NCBI GenBank assembly: GCA_003485715.1
Contig: DNIF01000262.1
Location: forward strand, 1 to 25,932
Source of the DNA: Gammaproteobacteria bacterium
GTDB taxonomy: Bacteria > Pseudomonadota > Gammaproteobacteria > UBA7966
Direction: 5' to 3'
Length of the DNA: 25,932 nt
The notes beneath the pieces are model-generated. The model made no database searches. It worked only from the letters and a program-made list of their open reading frames with translations, and had not been told where the DNA came from. Every line of letters begins with the position of its first letter. The stretch's first letter is position 1. The position numbers and the translations under genes were made by a program. Below, one piece after another: positions 8,102-16,265 of this stretch.

Positions 8102-8742
8102 CGGATGTGCTGGCTGAGGAAGCGAGTGGCACTGCGTAGGCTGGTTTCCAGGACATCGGCCGAGAACGGTGGCTGGTAGAGGCCCACCAGACGCCCTTCT
8201 GGATCAAGCAGCAGCACGGCAGCCGAGTGATCCACAAGATATTCGCCGTCTGGCTGTTGGCGCGGCGGGACCCAGGCGATACCGAGCGCCTGGGCAAGAC
8301 CCGCGATGTTGGCCTCCGGGCCGGTAAGCCCGATGAAGCGGGGCGAAAACCAGGCGAGATAATCGCGCAGCACCTCGGGTGTATCGCGCGCCGGGTCGAC
8401 GCTCACGAAGAGGAAGCCGAGTGGCACGGCGGCTGGGGCGCGTTCCAGACGCGCAGCTAACTCCCGCATCACGCCCAAGGTCATCGGACACACATCAGGG
8501 CAGTGCGTGTAGCCGAAGAACACCAGATGCCAACTGCCGAGTAGCCGCGAGCGCCCAAAGGCAGTCCCTGTATGATCGAGCAGACTAAAATCGGGAACGC
8601 CGGGAGCCGGTGGCCACAGTACCCCCGCCTCCACGGGCACGCGGTCCCCTCCGCGCCAAGCCAGGGCGATGGCAACACCGAAGATCAGAGCGATGACACC
8701 GAGGATGGTGCCACGCAGCAGAGGCAGCATGGGAGGGGTCAT
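8098..8742 (-). CDS. SCO1/SenC family copper-binding thioredoxin-fold protein
   Basis: Membrane-anchored periplasmic protein used in assembly of the CuA centre of cytochrome c oxidase, acting as copper carrier and/or thiol reductant. A single transmembrane anchor covers about residues 11-29. The copper motif CxxxC is seen as THCPDVCPMTLG (C81, C85), and the distal ligand is H172 in VDHSAAVLLL. The stretch FVSVDPARDTPEVLRDYL is typical of the family. The length of 214 residues is normal. It overlaps the PCu(A)C gene by four bases, which is the expected functional pairing. It is divergent from the kinase gene at 8808 with only 65 bases between them. I see no convincing promoter in that gap. A later ATG at 8730 is an alternative start. 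Confidence 0.94.
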   Translation of the reverse strand: MTPPMLPLLRGTILGVIALIFGVAIALAWRGGDRVPVEAGVLWPPAPGVPDFSLLDHTGTAFGRSRLLGSWHLVFFGYTHCPDVCPMTLGVMRELAARLERAPAAVPLGFLFVSVDPARDTPEVLRDYLAWFSPRFIGLTGPEANIAGLAQALGIAWVPPRQQPDGEYLVDHSAAVLLLDPEGRLVGLYQPPFSADVLETSLRSATRFLSQHIR

Positions 8743-8807
8743 GGGAGTCGAAAGCGTGGGCCAGCTCGGATGATGCCGCAGGACACGGTATCACTGCGAC
8801 GAGTTCC

Positions 8808-10115
8808 GTGTCGGGCAGCACACTGGCCATGAGTGTCAAGGCTGGCGGACGGCTCGGCAAGTACGAGCTGGGTGCGGAGATTGCGCGCGGCAGCACTGGC
8901 GTTGTTTACACAGCGCACGATCCGTTGATAAGACGCCCGGTCGCAATCAAAGTGGCCCTGTCGAGCGCGGTTCGGGAGCGTGCAGGCCGGGAGCGCTACC
9001 GGCGACTCTTCTTCAACGAGGCACATACGGCTGGTCGACTGCAACACCCCAACATCCTGCGCATCTTCGATGCCGGTATCGATGACGGCACCTGTTACAT
9101 CGTAATGGAGCTCGTCCCGGGCGGGACGACCCTGCGTCGTTATTGTCGCGGTGAGCGGTTGCCGGTAGAAACGGTTGCACGCGTGCTGTTTGACTGCGCA
9201 CGGGCCCTCGACCACGCGCACCGCATCGGGGTCATCCATCGCGACATCAAGCCTTCGAATGTGCTCATCACGCCGGATCTCACGATAAAGATCGCGGACT
9301 TCAGTATCGCTCATCTGCTCCAGGCCGATCTCACCGACACGCTGCCCACCGGCTTCATCGGCTCACCGCGCTACATGGCCCCCGAGCAGATCCAGGATGA
9401 CGAGGTCTCGGCTCAGACCGACATCTACGCGCTGGGTATTCTCGCCTACGAGTTGCTCGCTGCGCGCCATCCCTTCGCTGCCGACTCCTTTTCCCGGCTG
9501 GTGCATGCGATCGTCCATGAAACGCCCCCTCCACTCGACTCTGTCTGCTTCGGCCTGCCATCCGCACTCTACGAGACCGTCGCCCGTGCCATGGAGAAGG
9601 ATGTTCGGCTGCGTTACCGCAGTGCTCTGGACATGGCGGCGGATCTGGCCGCTGCCTTCGGTACGCTTGGCTCCGCGCAGACGAGTCTGCCAATTGACCG
9701 GCGCTTTCGGCTGCTGCGCGAAATCGACTTCTACGCCGAGTTCTCCGATGCGGAGCTCTGGGAGATCGCACGGGCCGCGTTGTGGGAGGAGTACCCCGCA
9801 GGGGTCAGCGTAATACGCGAGGGTGACATCGAATCCGCCTTCCATGTGCTCGTGACCGGCTCGGTGGACGTCATCAAGGCCGGACAGACCATCCGGCGGC
9901 TGGGCCCAGGCGCCTGTCTGGGAGAAATGGGCTGGATCCGCCAGGCACGCCGGACGGCAGCCGTGCGTACCGTGGAGCCGGTGCAACTGGTGAAGATGTC
10001 CGAGGCACTGGTCGAACGGCTGACCCGCGACTGCCAGTTGCGTCTGTATCGCACCCTGCTGCGTACCCTCGCTGAGCGCCTTACCCACACCACCGATCTG
10101 GTCATATCGCAATGA
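8808..10115 (+). CDS. Ser/Thr protein kinase with C-terminal cyclic-nucleotide-binding domain (paralogue 1)
   Basis: A soluble Hanks-type kinase fused to a CNB domain, 435 residues, with no transmembrane segment or PASTA repeats. The kinase domain spans about residues 18-285. It shows a glycine loop ARGSTGVVY (first glycine replaced by A), VAIK lysine K48, helix-C glutamate E71, catalytic HRDIKPSN (D146, N151), the metal motif as DFS (164-166) instead of DFG, and GSPRYMAPEQ. The catalytic residues are present, so activity is likely. The CNB domain covers about 300-420. Its cassette GEMGWIRQARRTAA has Glu373 and Arg382 nine residues apart, the spacing used for ribose and phosphate binding in PKA-type domains. 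The start is a GTG at 8808, and an ATG at 8829 (MSVKAGG) is about as likely. The stop overlaps the next gene by ATGA. Substrate and ligand are unknown. Confidence 0.88.
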   Translation: MSGSTLAMSVKAGGRLGKYELGAEIARGSTGVVYTAHDPLIRRPVAIKVALSSAVRERAGRERYRRLFFNEAHTAGRLQHPNILRIFDAGIDDGTCYIVMELVPGGTTLRRYCRGERLPVETVARVLFDCARALDHAHRIGVIHRDIKPSNVLITPDLTIKIADFSIAHLLQADLTDTLPTGFIGSPRYMAPEQIQDDEVSAQTDIYALGILAYELLAARHPFAADSFSRLVHAIVHETPPPLDSVCFGLPSALYETVARAMEKDVRLRYRSALDMAADLAAAFGTLGSAQTSLPIDRRFRLLREIDFYAEFSDAELWEIARAALWEEYPAGVSVIREGDIESAFHVLVTGSVDVIKAGQTIRRLGPGACLGEMGWIRQARRTAAVRTVEPVQLVKMSEALVERLTRDCQLRLYRTLLRTLAERLTHTTDLVISQ

Positions 10116-11506
10116 CCCCGGGAGTACGCGATCTCTGGTTCCTGCCGCTCGGGGGCACCGGTGAGATCGGTATGAACCTCAACCTGTATGGTCATGATGG
10201 CGCATGGCTCATGGTCGACTGCGGCGTGAGCTTCGCCCGTGGTGAACCGCATCTGCCGCCGGTCATCCTGCCCGACCCGGCCTTCATCACCTCACGTCGC
10301 GATGCACTGGCAGGACTGCTCGTCACGCACGCGCATGAAGACCACGTTGGCGCGGTAGCAGCCCTCTGGCGGCAGCTTCGCTGCCCGGTTTACGCCACAT
10401 CCTTCACTCTGGCCGTTCTGCGTCGCAAGCTCACGGAGGTGGGGCTGGACGGCCGTGTGCCCCTGCACGAGACGCATGCCGGAATGCGCCATTCCGTAGG
10501 CCCGTTCCAGGTCGAGTGGGTTGGTTTGACACATTCGATCCCGGAGCCGAATGCGCTGCTCCTGGATACTGCTGCGGGACGGGTCTTGCACACCGGTGAT
10601 TGGAAGCTCGACGATGATCCCGTCGTAGGCCACGGCTATGCGCGCGAACGGTTACGCGCTATCGGAGTCGATGGTGTCGACGCGATGGTTTGCGATTCCA
10701 CCAATGCCCTTCTCGAAGGGTGGTCACAGTCCGAGGCCGCCTGTCATCGCCCGTTGCTGGAGGCCGTGCGCAACGTAACTGGACGCGTGGTCGTTGGCTG
10801 CTTCGCGAGCAACATCGCGCGTCTGCACACTCTCGCCCGCGTAGCCCGACAGACAGAGCGCGAGTTCGTGCTGCTCGGGCGATCACTGAAGAATCTCGTG
10901 CAGGCTGCGCGTTACTCGGGCCACTGGGATCCGGCCGTTGACCCACTCGATGCCGATCTGGCCGGTTGTCTGCCACCGGATCGCCTGTTGGCTGTTGCAA
11001 CGGGCTCTCAGGGCGAGCCGCGGGCAGCCTTCGATCGCCTGGCCTCTGACAGCCATCCGGATCTGCGTTTGGCGGCCGGAGACACCGTGATCTTCAGCTC
11101 GCGCACCATCCCAGGGAACGAACGTGAGGTAGAGCGTCTGATCCGACGCCTGGAGCGGCTCGGTGTGAGTGTGATCGAGGGTCAGGATCGGGGTATGCAC
11201 GCGTCCGGCCATCCGGCGCGCGAAGAGCTGAAATGCCTCTATCAGTGGGTGCAACCGCGTCTGCTCATCCCGACGCATGGGGAGCCAGCGCACCTGCTGG
11301 CGCACTCCCAATGGGCTCGGCAGTGTGGCGTTCCGGTAGTACTCACCGGTCGCAACGGCGATCTCTTTCGCATCGCCGAGCAGCCGAGTGTCCAGCGCAA
11401 GGTTGCTGCGGTAGGTGTGCTCGGACTCGTTGACGGCCGCGCTGTTCCGTTCCTCGAGGCGGATTGCTACCTTGCGTCGGGTTCTCGCCGTCCGCGCGAC
11501 GAATGA
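10112..11506 (+). CDS. RNase J-like beta-CASP metallo-beta-lactamase hydrolase
   Basis: Probably a zinc-dependent ribonuclease of the RNase J group, cytosolic, 464 residues. The metal motif HxHxDH is THAHEDH (H73, H75, D77, H78). Further ligands are expected at H141 (LTHSIPE) and D163 (TGDWKLD), followed by DSTNA. The beta-CASP part shows SSRTIPGNE (329-337). The late histidines are in GMHASGHPAREELK (H363, H367) and IPTHGEP (H389), as in RNase J. It lacks most of the roughly 100-residue C-terminal domain of the Bacillus enzymes (about 555 residues). This resembles the shorter forms annotated in some Gram-negatives. The ATG lies inside the kinase stop (ATGA), so the two are very likely co-translated. 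Nuclease activity is inferred from the family. A related non-nuclease hydrolase cannot be excluded. Confidence 0.85.
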   Translation: MTPGVRDLWFLPLGGTGEIGMNLNLYGHDGAWLMVDCGVSFARGEPHLPPVILPDPAFITSRRDALAGLLVTHAHEDHVGAVAALWRQLRCPVYATSFTLAVLRRKLTEVGLDGRVPLHETHAGMRHSVGPFQVEWVGLTHSIPEPNALLLDTAAGRVLHTGDWKLDDDPVVGHGYARERLRAIGVDGVDAMVCDSTNALLEGWSQSEAACHRPLLEAVRNVTGRVVVGCFASNIARLHTLARVARQTEREFVLLGRSLKNLVQAARYSGHWDPAVDPLDADLAGCLPPDRLLAVATGSQGEPRAAFDRLASDSHPDLRLAAGDTVIFSSRTIPGNEREVERLIRRLERLGVSVIEGQDRGMHASGHPAREELKCLYQWVQPRLLIPTHGEPAHLLAHSQWARQCGVPVVLTGRNGDLFRIAEQPSVQRKVAAVGVLGLVDGRAVPFLEADCYLASGSRRPRDE

Positions 11507-11617
11507 CTATCCGGAAGCACAGAAGTTCGGGAACGAGCCCATCGTCGATGTAGTCTCGCGTGAGCAGAGAGCTTGGCGATCCTGAGTAATCGGCAAACCG
11601 ATCGCTGGTCACCCTCC

Positions 11618-11624
11618 AGGAGGA
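11618..11624 (+). promoter_or_regulatory. Strong ribosome binding site of the RND operon
   Basis: AGGAGGA lies six bases before the ATG at 11631, close to a perfect Shine-Dalgarno match. It fixes the start of the membrane-fusion protein. The 124-base gap upstream (11507-11630) must hold any promoter of the pump operon, but I see no clear -35/-10 pair there. Confidence 0.75.
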
Positions 11625-11630
11625 CTGAAC

Positions 11631-12824
11631 ATGCCACGGCAAGCGACAGCACAACCAGTATTCACCCGGTACCAATTGGTGATGAGCGTACTGTGCTTCG
11701 GTGCCGGTCTGCTCTCGACGGCGGTCACGTGGGCAGCGGAGCCAACCGCGCCTACGGTCATCGTCGCCGAGCCGCTGGTGCGGGAGATCGTCGAGTGGGA
11801 CGAATACACCGGTCGCTTCCAGCCGGTAGAGGCGATCGAGGTGCGCTCGCGCGTATCCGGCTATCTCGAGTCTGTCCACTTCCGCGAGGGTGAGTTCGTC
11901 AAGCGTGGCGAACTGCTCTTCGTGATCGATCCGCGCCCTTTCGAGGCCGCGCTGGCCGAGGCGCGTGCCGAACTGGCGCGTGCCCGCTCAAATCTGGAGA
12001 ACACCGAGCGGGAGTACGACCGTGGCAAGCAACTGGGTGCAACGCGTGCGCTGGCCCAGGAGCTCGTGGATGCGCGGCGGGCTGCGCGCGACATCGCCAA
12101 GGCCGAGGTTGATGCGGCGCAGGCGCGCATCAAGGCAGCCGAACTCGAAATGGGCTTCACGCGAATTGCAGCCGCCATCGATGGACGCATTTCCGATGCA
12201 CGAGTAGACGTCGGCAACCTGATCTCGGGGGGAGATGCCGATTCCACCATGCTTACCACCATCGTCTCGCTCGATCCCATCGAACTGGTCATCGAGGCCT
12301 CGGAGGCAGAGTTCCTGCGCCATCTACGCATGCGCGGACAGCGGGGATCCGGTGAGGAGAGTGCGGCAGTGACACAGGTGGAGGCACGTCTGCTGGATGA
12401 GACCACGTGGAGCCATCGGGGCCGGGTCACCTTCATCGACAATCGCCTCGATCCGGCCACGGGGACGATGCGGGTCAAGGCAACCTTCAGCAACCCTGAA
12501 ACCATTCTGCAGCCTGGTGTCTTCGCGCGTGCCCGGCTACAGGCGTCGGCGCCCCACGATGCCATCCTGGTACCGGATCGTGCGGTGCTATCCGATCAGG
12601 ACCGCAAGATCCTCTACGTCATCGGCGATGACGACCGCTTGCTGGCCCGCACGGTGAGTATTGGGCCGTTGGTGGACGGATTGCGGGTGATACGTGCAGG
12701 TCTTGCTGCCGGCGAACGGATCGTGATTGACGGGCTGCTTCGTGCCCGCCCCGGCCAGCAGGTGACCACTGAGCAGGGCAGCGTGCTGGCAGCGGAGGCC
12801 GCAGCCGCGGCCGTCTCTCCGTGA
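11631..12824 (+). CDS. RND efflux periplasmic adaptor (membrane-fusion protein), MexE/AcrA type
   Basis: Periplasmic adaptor that joins an inner-membrane RND transporter to an outer-membrane channel. It has 397 residues. An N-terminal hydrophobic segment (about 16-36, ending TAVTWAAEP) looks like a signal peptide or an uncleaved anchor. There is no lipobox cysteine. The lipoyl half-motif VRSRVSGYLESVHFREGEFV lies at about 72-91. A coiled-coil hairpin rich in Ala, Arg and Glu covers about 105-170. The beta-barrel segment contains LDPATGTMRVKATFSNP, and the C-terminal membrane-proximal domain contains VPDRAVLSDQDRKILYVIG. The stop overlaps the start of the transporter gene (GTGA). No regulator gene is adjacent, so control and substrate are unknown. 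Confidence 0.94.
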   Translation: MPRQATAQPVFTRYQLVMSVLCFGAGLLSTAVTWAAEPTAPTVIVAEPLVREIVEWDEYTGRFQPVEAIEVRSRVSGYLESVHFREGEFVKRGELLFVIDPRPFEAALAEARAELARARSNLENTEREYDRGKQLGATRALAQELVDARRAARDIAKAEVDAAQARIKAAELEMGFTRIAAAIDGRISDARVDVGNLISGGDADSTMLTTIVSLDPIELVIEASEAEFLRHLRMRGQRGSGEESAAVTQVEARLLDETTWSHRGRVTFIDNRLDPATGTMRVKATFSNPETILQPGVFARARLQASAPHDAILVPDRAVLSDQDRKILYVIGDDDRLLARTVSIGPLVDGLRVIRAGLAAGERIVIDGLLRARPGQQVTTEQGSVLAAEAAAAAVSP

Positions 12825-15800
12825 GGCTATCGCATTTCTGTATCGACCGACCGATCTTCGCATCGGTCCTCTCTATCCTCATCACGCTACTTGGCGCGAT
12901 CGCCTACTTCGCCCTCCCCGTTGCCCAGTACCCAGAGATCGCGCCCCCATCCATACAGATCGTGGCTACCTATCCGGGGGCCTCAGCGGAGGTCGTCGCC
13001 GATACAGTGGCGACCCCGCTCGAACAGGAGATTAACGGCGTCGAGGACATGCTTTATCAGCGCTCGGAGTCGACCGGAGACGGGCGGGTTGCCATCACGG
13101 TAGTGTTCGAGAGTGGCACCGATCTTGATGTCGCTCAGGTGCTGGTGCAGAACCGTGTGGCCATCGCCGAGCCGCGTTTGCCGGAGGAAGTCCGCCGGCG
13201 TGGTATCACGGTGACGAAGAATTCCCCGGACCTTCTCATGGTGATCCACATCCGTTCACCGGATGGTTCACGCGACCTTGCCTACATCTCGAACTACGCC
13301 CGTTCGCAGATCGTGGACCGTCTCGCGCGATTGGATGGCGTCGGTGCGACCCGCATCGTGGGCGAACGAGCCTACTCCATGCGGATCTGGCTCGACCCTG
13401 AGAAAGTGGCTTTTTACGATCTCACACCCGGTGAGGTCATTCAGGCTGTGCGCGCCAATAACGTGCAGGTCGCCTCCGGCATCCTCAACCGCATGCCGGT
13501 TCCAGAGCAGTCCGCCTTCGAGATAAGCGTCGAGACGCAGGGGCGCTTCGTCGAGGCCGAGCAGTTCGGGGGCATCGTCGTGAAGCGCGGCGAGCGCGGT
13601 GAGGTCGTGCATCTCAGGGATTTGGCACGCATCGAACTGGGTGCCGACGATTACTCCACCCTGGGCTATCTGGACGCTGCTCCAGCGTTGCCGGTGCTGG
13701 TATTTCAACGACCCGGAAGCAACGCGCTGTCTACGGCCCAGGCCATCCAACAGACGATGGCGACGCTTGCAAGTGCCTTCCCCGAAGGCATCACCTACGC
13801 CATCGTCTACAACCCGACTCAATTCATCGAGGAGTCCGTAGAGGCGGTCTACCACACCATCTACGAGGCGGTGTTCCTCGTCGTGATCGTGGTACTGGTG
13901 TTCCTGCAGGATTGGCGGGCGGCTGTCATACCCGTTGTAGCCATTCCGGTATCACTGATCGGCACCTTTGCCGTCATGGCCGCTTTCGACTTTTCCCTGA
14001 ACAATCTCACCCTCTTTGGTCTGGTACTGGCGATCGGCATCGTGGTCGACGATGCCATCGTGGTGGTCGAGAACATGGAGCGCTATCTGCGCCAAGGCAT
14101 GAGTCCGCGTGAGGCAGCGCACCGCACCATGGATGAAGTGGGAGGGGCCCTGATCGCGATTGCCCTGGTCCTCTCTGCCGTTTTCATCCCCGCAGCCTTC
14201 ATAGGCGGGATCTCCGGCCAGTTCTACCAGCAGTTCGCGCTTACGATTGCCACGGCGACCATCATTTCTGCGTTGGTCTCGCTCACCTTGTCCCCCGCGC
14301 TGGGGGCGCTGCTCATGCGGCCTCACGGGCATCCCGGTAGGGTTGGTGTCATGGGCTTCGTATCGAGTCCATTCCGACTGATCGGGCGGCAGTTCAACCA
14401 TGCCTTCGACGCGCTGGCTGCTGGCTATGGTGGCATTACCGCACGCATGGTTCGCGTCAGCCTGCTGATGCTCTGCATCTACGGCGGCCTCATATTGCTC
14501 ACGATGGAACGGTTCGCACGGACTCCGAGCGGCTTCATTCCGGAGCAGGATCAGGGTTACCTGATTGCCGTCGTGCAGCTTCCGCCGGGCAGCGCGCTAA
14601 GTCGTACGGACGCCGTCATCCAGAAGGCATCCACACGGCTGCTCGAGGTGCCCGGGATTGAGCATGCGGTGGCCTTTGCCGGCTTCGACGGGGCGACCTT
14701 CACCAATGCCTCAAACTCCGGTGCAATATTCCTGACACTGGCCTCCTTTGAGGAGCGCAGTGCCGATGGACGCAGTGCTGCGATGATCCTCCCCGAGGCG
14801 CAGGCGGCACTTGGGGAATTCCCGGAGGCCTTCGCCTTCGTCATCGCGCCACCGCCGGTACGTGGCATTGGCACGGGTGGAGGCTGGAAGCTCTATGTGC
14901 AGGATCAGCGTGGGCGTGGTGTACGTGCAACGGAAGATGTGACGCAGGCCATCATCGCGGCCGCCAACCAGCGTCCGGAACTGGCGCGTGTGTTTACGCT
15001 GTACAACACAGCCACGCCGAAGCTATTTGCCGACATTGATCGAGTACGCGCGGAGAAACTTGCCGTTCCGGTGCAGCGGGTGATGGAGACCCTCGAGATC
15101 TACCTGGGATCATCGTATGTGAATGATTTCAATCTCCTTGGACGCACCTATCGGGTTACGGCACAGGCAGATGGGGAGTTTCGCGATGCGCCTGCCGATC
15201 TCCTGAAGTTCGAGACACGCTCCTTGACCGGAGCAATGGTTCCTCTCGGATCGCTTACGACCTTGCATGACGTCAGCGGGCCACAGCGGATCCCGCGCTA
15301 CAACCTGGCTAACGCGGCGGAGATCATCGGAGCAACGGCACCGGGGGTCAGCACCGGAACGGCCTTGGAGGTGGTTGATGGGCTGGTGCAGGAACTGCTG
15401 CCCGAGGGCTTCACCTTCGAGTGGACCGAAATTGCCCTGCAGCAGCGCCTCGCCGGTGATAGCGGCCTTTTCGCCTTCGGGTTGGCGGTGGTTTTTGTCT
15501 TTTTGCTCCTTGCTGCACTGTACGAGAGCTGGGCCTTGCCGCTGGCAGTCGTCTTGATCGTGCCGATGTGTCTGCTTGCTGCAATCACTGGCATCAACCT
15601 GCGGGGGCTGGACAACAATCTTCTGGTGCAGGTCGGACTCATCGTACTCATAGGACTTGCTGCAAAGAACGCCATCCTCATCGTAGAGTTCGCCCGTCAG
15701 GCCGAAGATCGGGGCATGGACCGTTCAAGCGCCGCAGCACTTGCAGCGCGCACACGGCTCCGGCCGATCCTCATGACTTCCTTCGCCTTCATCATGGGCG

Positions 15801-15973
15801 TTATCCCGCTGCTTCTGGCCGAGGGCGCGGGGGCTGAGATGCGTCAGTCCCTGGGCACTGCAGTGTTCTCCGGCATGCTCGGTGTCACCATCTTCGGGCT
15901 CGTATTCACGCCGGTTTTCTATGTGTTCTGTCGAGGGCTGGCGTGGTCGCGCAAGGGGATCAAGACCGGTTGA
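12821..15973 (+). CDS. RND multidrug efflux transporter, HAE1 family (MexF/AcrB type)
   Basis: Inner-membrane drug/proton antiporter of 1050 residues with the full two-fold layout: TM1 at about 9-30, a large periplasmic loop, TM2-6 from about 345, a second loop, and TM8-12. The proton-relay residues are all present: D410 and D411 in GIVVDDAIVVVENME, K949 in GLAAKNAILIVEF, and an Arg near 979 in TRLRPILMTS. The N-terminus (FCIDRPIFASVLSI) and QYPEIAPPSIQI are typical of HAE1 pumps. The start is a GTG at 12821 inside the adaptor stop, so translation is coupled. No outer-membrane channel gene follows; a TolC-like protein must be encoded elsewhere. The protein looks intact. The exact substrate cannot be deduced. 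Confidence 0.96.
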   Translation: MRLSHFCIDRPIFASVLSILITLLGAIAYFALPVAQYPEIAPPSIQIVATYPGASAEVVADTVATPLEQEINGVEDMLYQRSESTGDGRVAITVVFESGTDLDVAQVLVQNRVAIAEPRLPEEVRRRGITVTKNSPDLLMVIHIRSPDGSRDLAYISNYARSQIVDRLARLDGVGATRIVGERAYSMRIWLDPEKVAFYDLTPGEVIQAVRANNVQVASGILNRMPVPEQSAFEISVETQGRFVEAEQFGGIVVKRGERGEVVHLRDLARIELGADDYSTLGYLDAAPALPVLVFQRPGSNALSTAQAIQQTMATLASAFPEGITYAIVYNPTQFIEESVEAVYHTIYEAVFLVVIVVLVFLQDWRAAVIPVVAIPVSLIGTFAVMAAFDFSLNNLTLFGLVLAIGIVVDDAIVVVENMERYLRQGMSPREAAHRTMDEVGGALIAIALVLSAVFIPAAFIGGISGQFYQQFALTIATATIISALVSLTLSPALGALLMRPHGHPGRVGVMGFVSSPFRLIGRQFNHAFDALAAGYGGITARMVRVSLLMLCIYGGLILLTMERFARTPSGFIPEQDQGYLIAVVQLPPGSALSRTDAVIQKASTRLLEVPGIEHAVAFAGFDGATFTNASNSGAIFLTLASFEERSADGRSAAMILPEAQAALGEFPEAFAFVIAPPPVRGIGTGGGWKLYVQDQRGRGVRATEDVTQAIIAAANQRPELARVFTLYNTATPKLFADIDRVRAEKLAVPVQRVMETLEIYLGSSYVNDFNLLGRTYRVTAQADGEFRDAPADLLKFETRSLTGAMVPLGSLTTLHDVSGPQRIPRYNLANAAEIIGATAPGVSTGTALEVVDGLVQELLPEGFTFEWTEIALQQRLAGDSGLFAFGLAVVFVFLLLAALYESWALPLAVVLIVPMCLLAAITGINLRGLDNNLLVQVGLIVLIGLAAKNAILIVEFARQAEDRGMDRSSAAALAARTRLRPILMTSFAFIMGVIPLLLAEGAGAEMRQSLGTAVFSGMLGVTIFGLVFTPVFYVFCRGLAWSRKGIKTG

Positions 15974-16265
15974 GCGTGTCGCTGATCGAAGTGTTGTCGA
16001 GGGCAGCAATTCCCCAGGGAAACGGTCCCGATAAACGCAGGAATATGGATGGAACTGACCGGATAGTGTTCACAGCCGGCGATATCCAGATTTTTTGGCT
16101 TGCACATGCCATCTTCGGCAACGATAGTTCTGACGCTTGCCATGGCGTAGCGGCTTGCGATGACCTGACAGGGCAGTGATCGCAGGCCGCATGGTTTGCG
16201 ATATCCATTGCCGAGGCATACTTGTTGTGCCCCACAATTCACAACCAGTTCGGGAGAGAGTTGTC
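15974..16265. other. 292-base intergenic region before the sugar dehydrogenase gene
   Basis: No convincing gene lies here; short open frames on both strands have no recognisable motifs. The region is visibly less GC-rich than its neighbours and contains a T6 run near 16091-16098. The 10-base word GCGATATCCA occurs twice (near 16079 and 16198). TTGCCG (16208) and CACAAT (16233) might be a weak promoter, but the 19-base spacing is poor. A ribosome site GGGAGAGAG at 16252-16260 serves the next gene. Confidence 0.4.

Noticed and set aside
9363..10112. A 249-codon minus-strand frame antisense to kinase 1
   Set aside because: Shadow of the kinase gene; no recognisable domain or ribosome site.
16176..16265. 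Upstream start of the sugar dehydrogenase at 16176
   Set aside because: It would put 30 non-family residues before the signal peptide. A good ribosome site marks the ATG at 16266.
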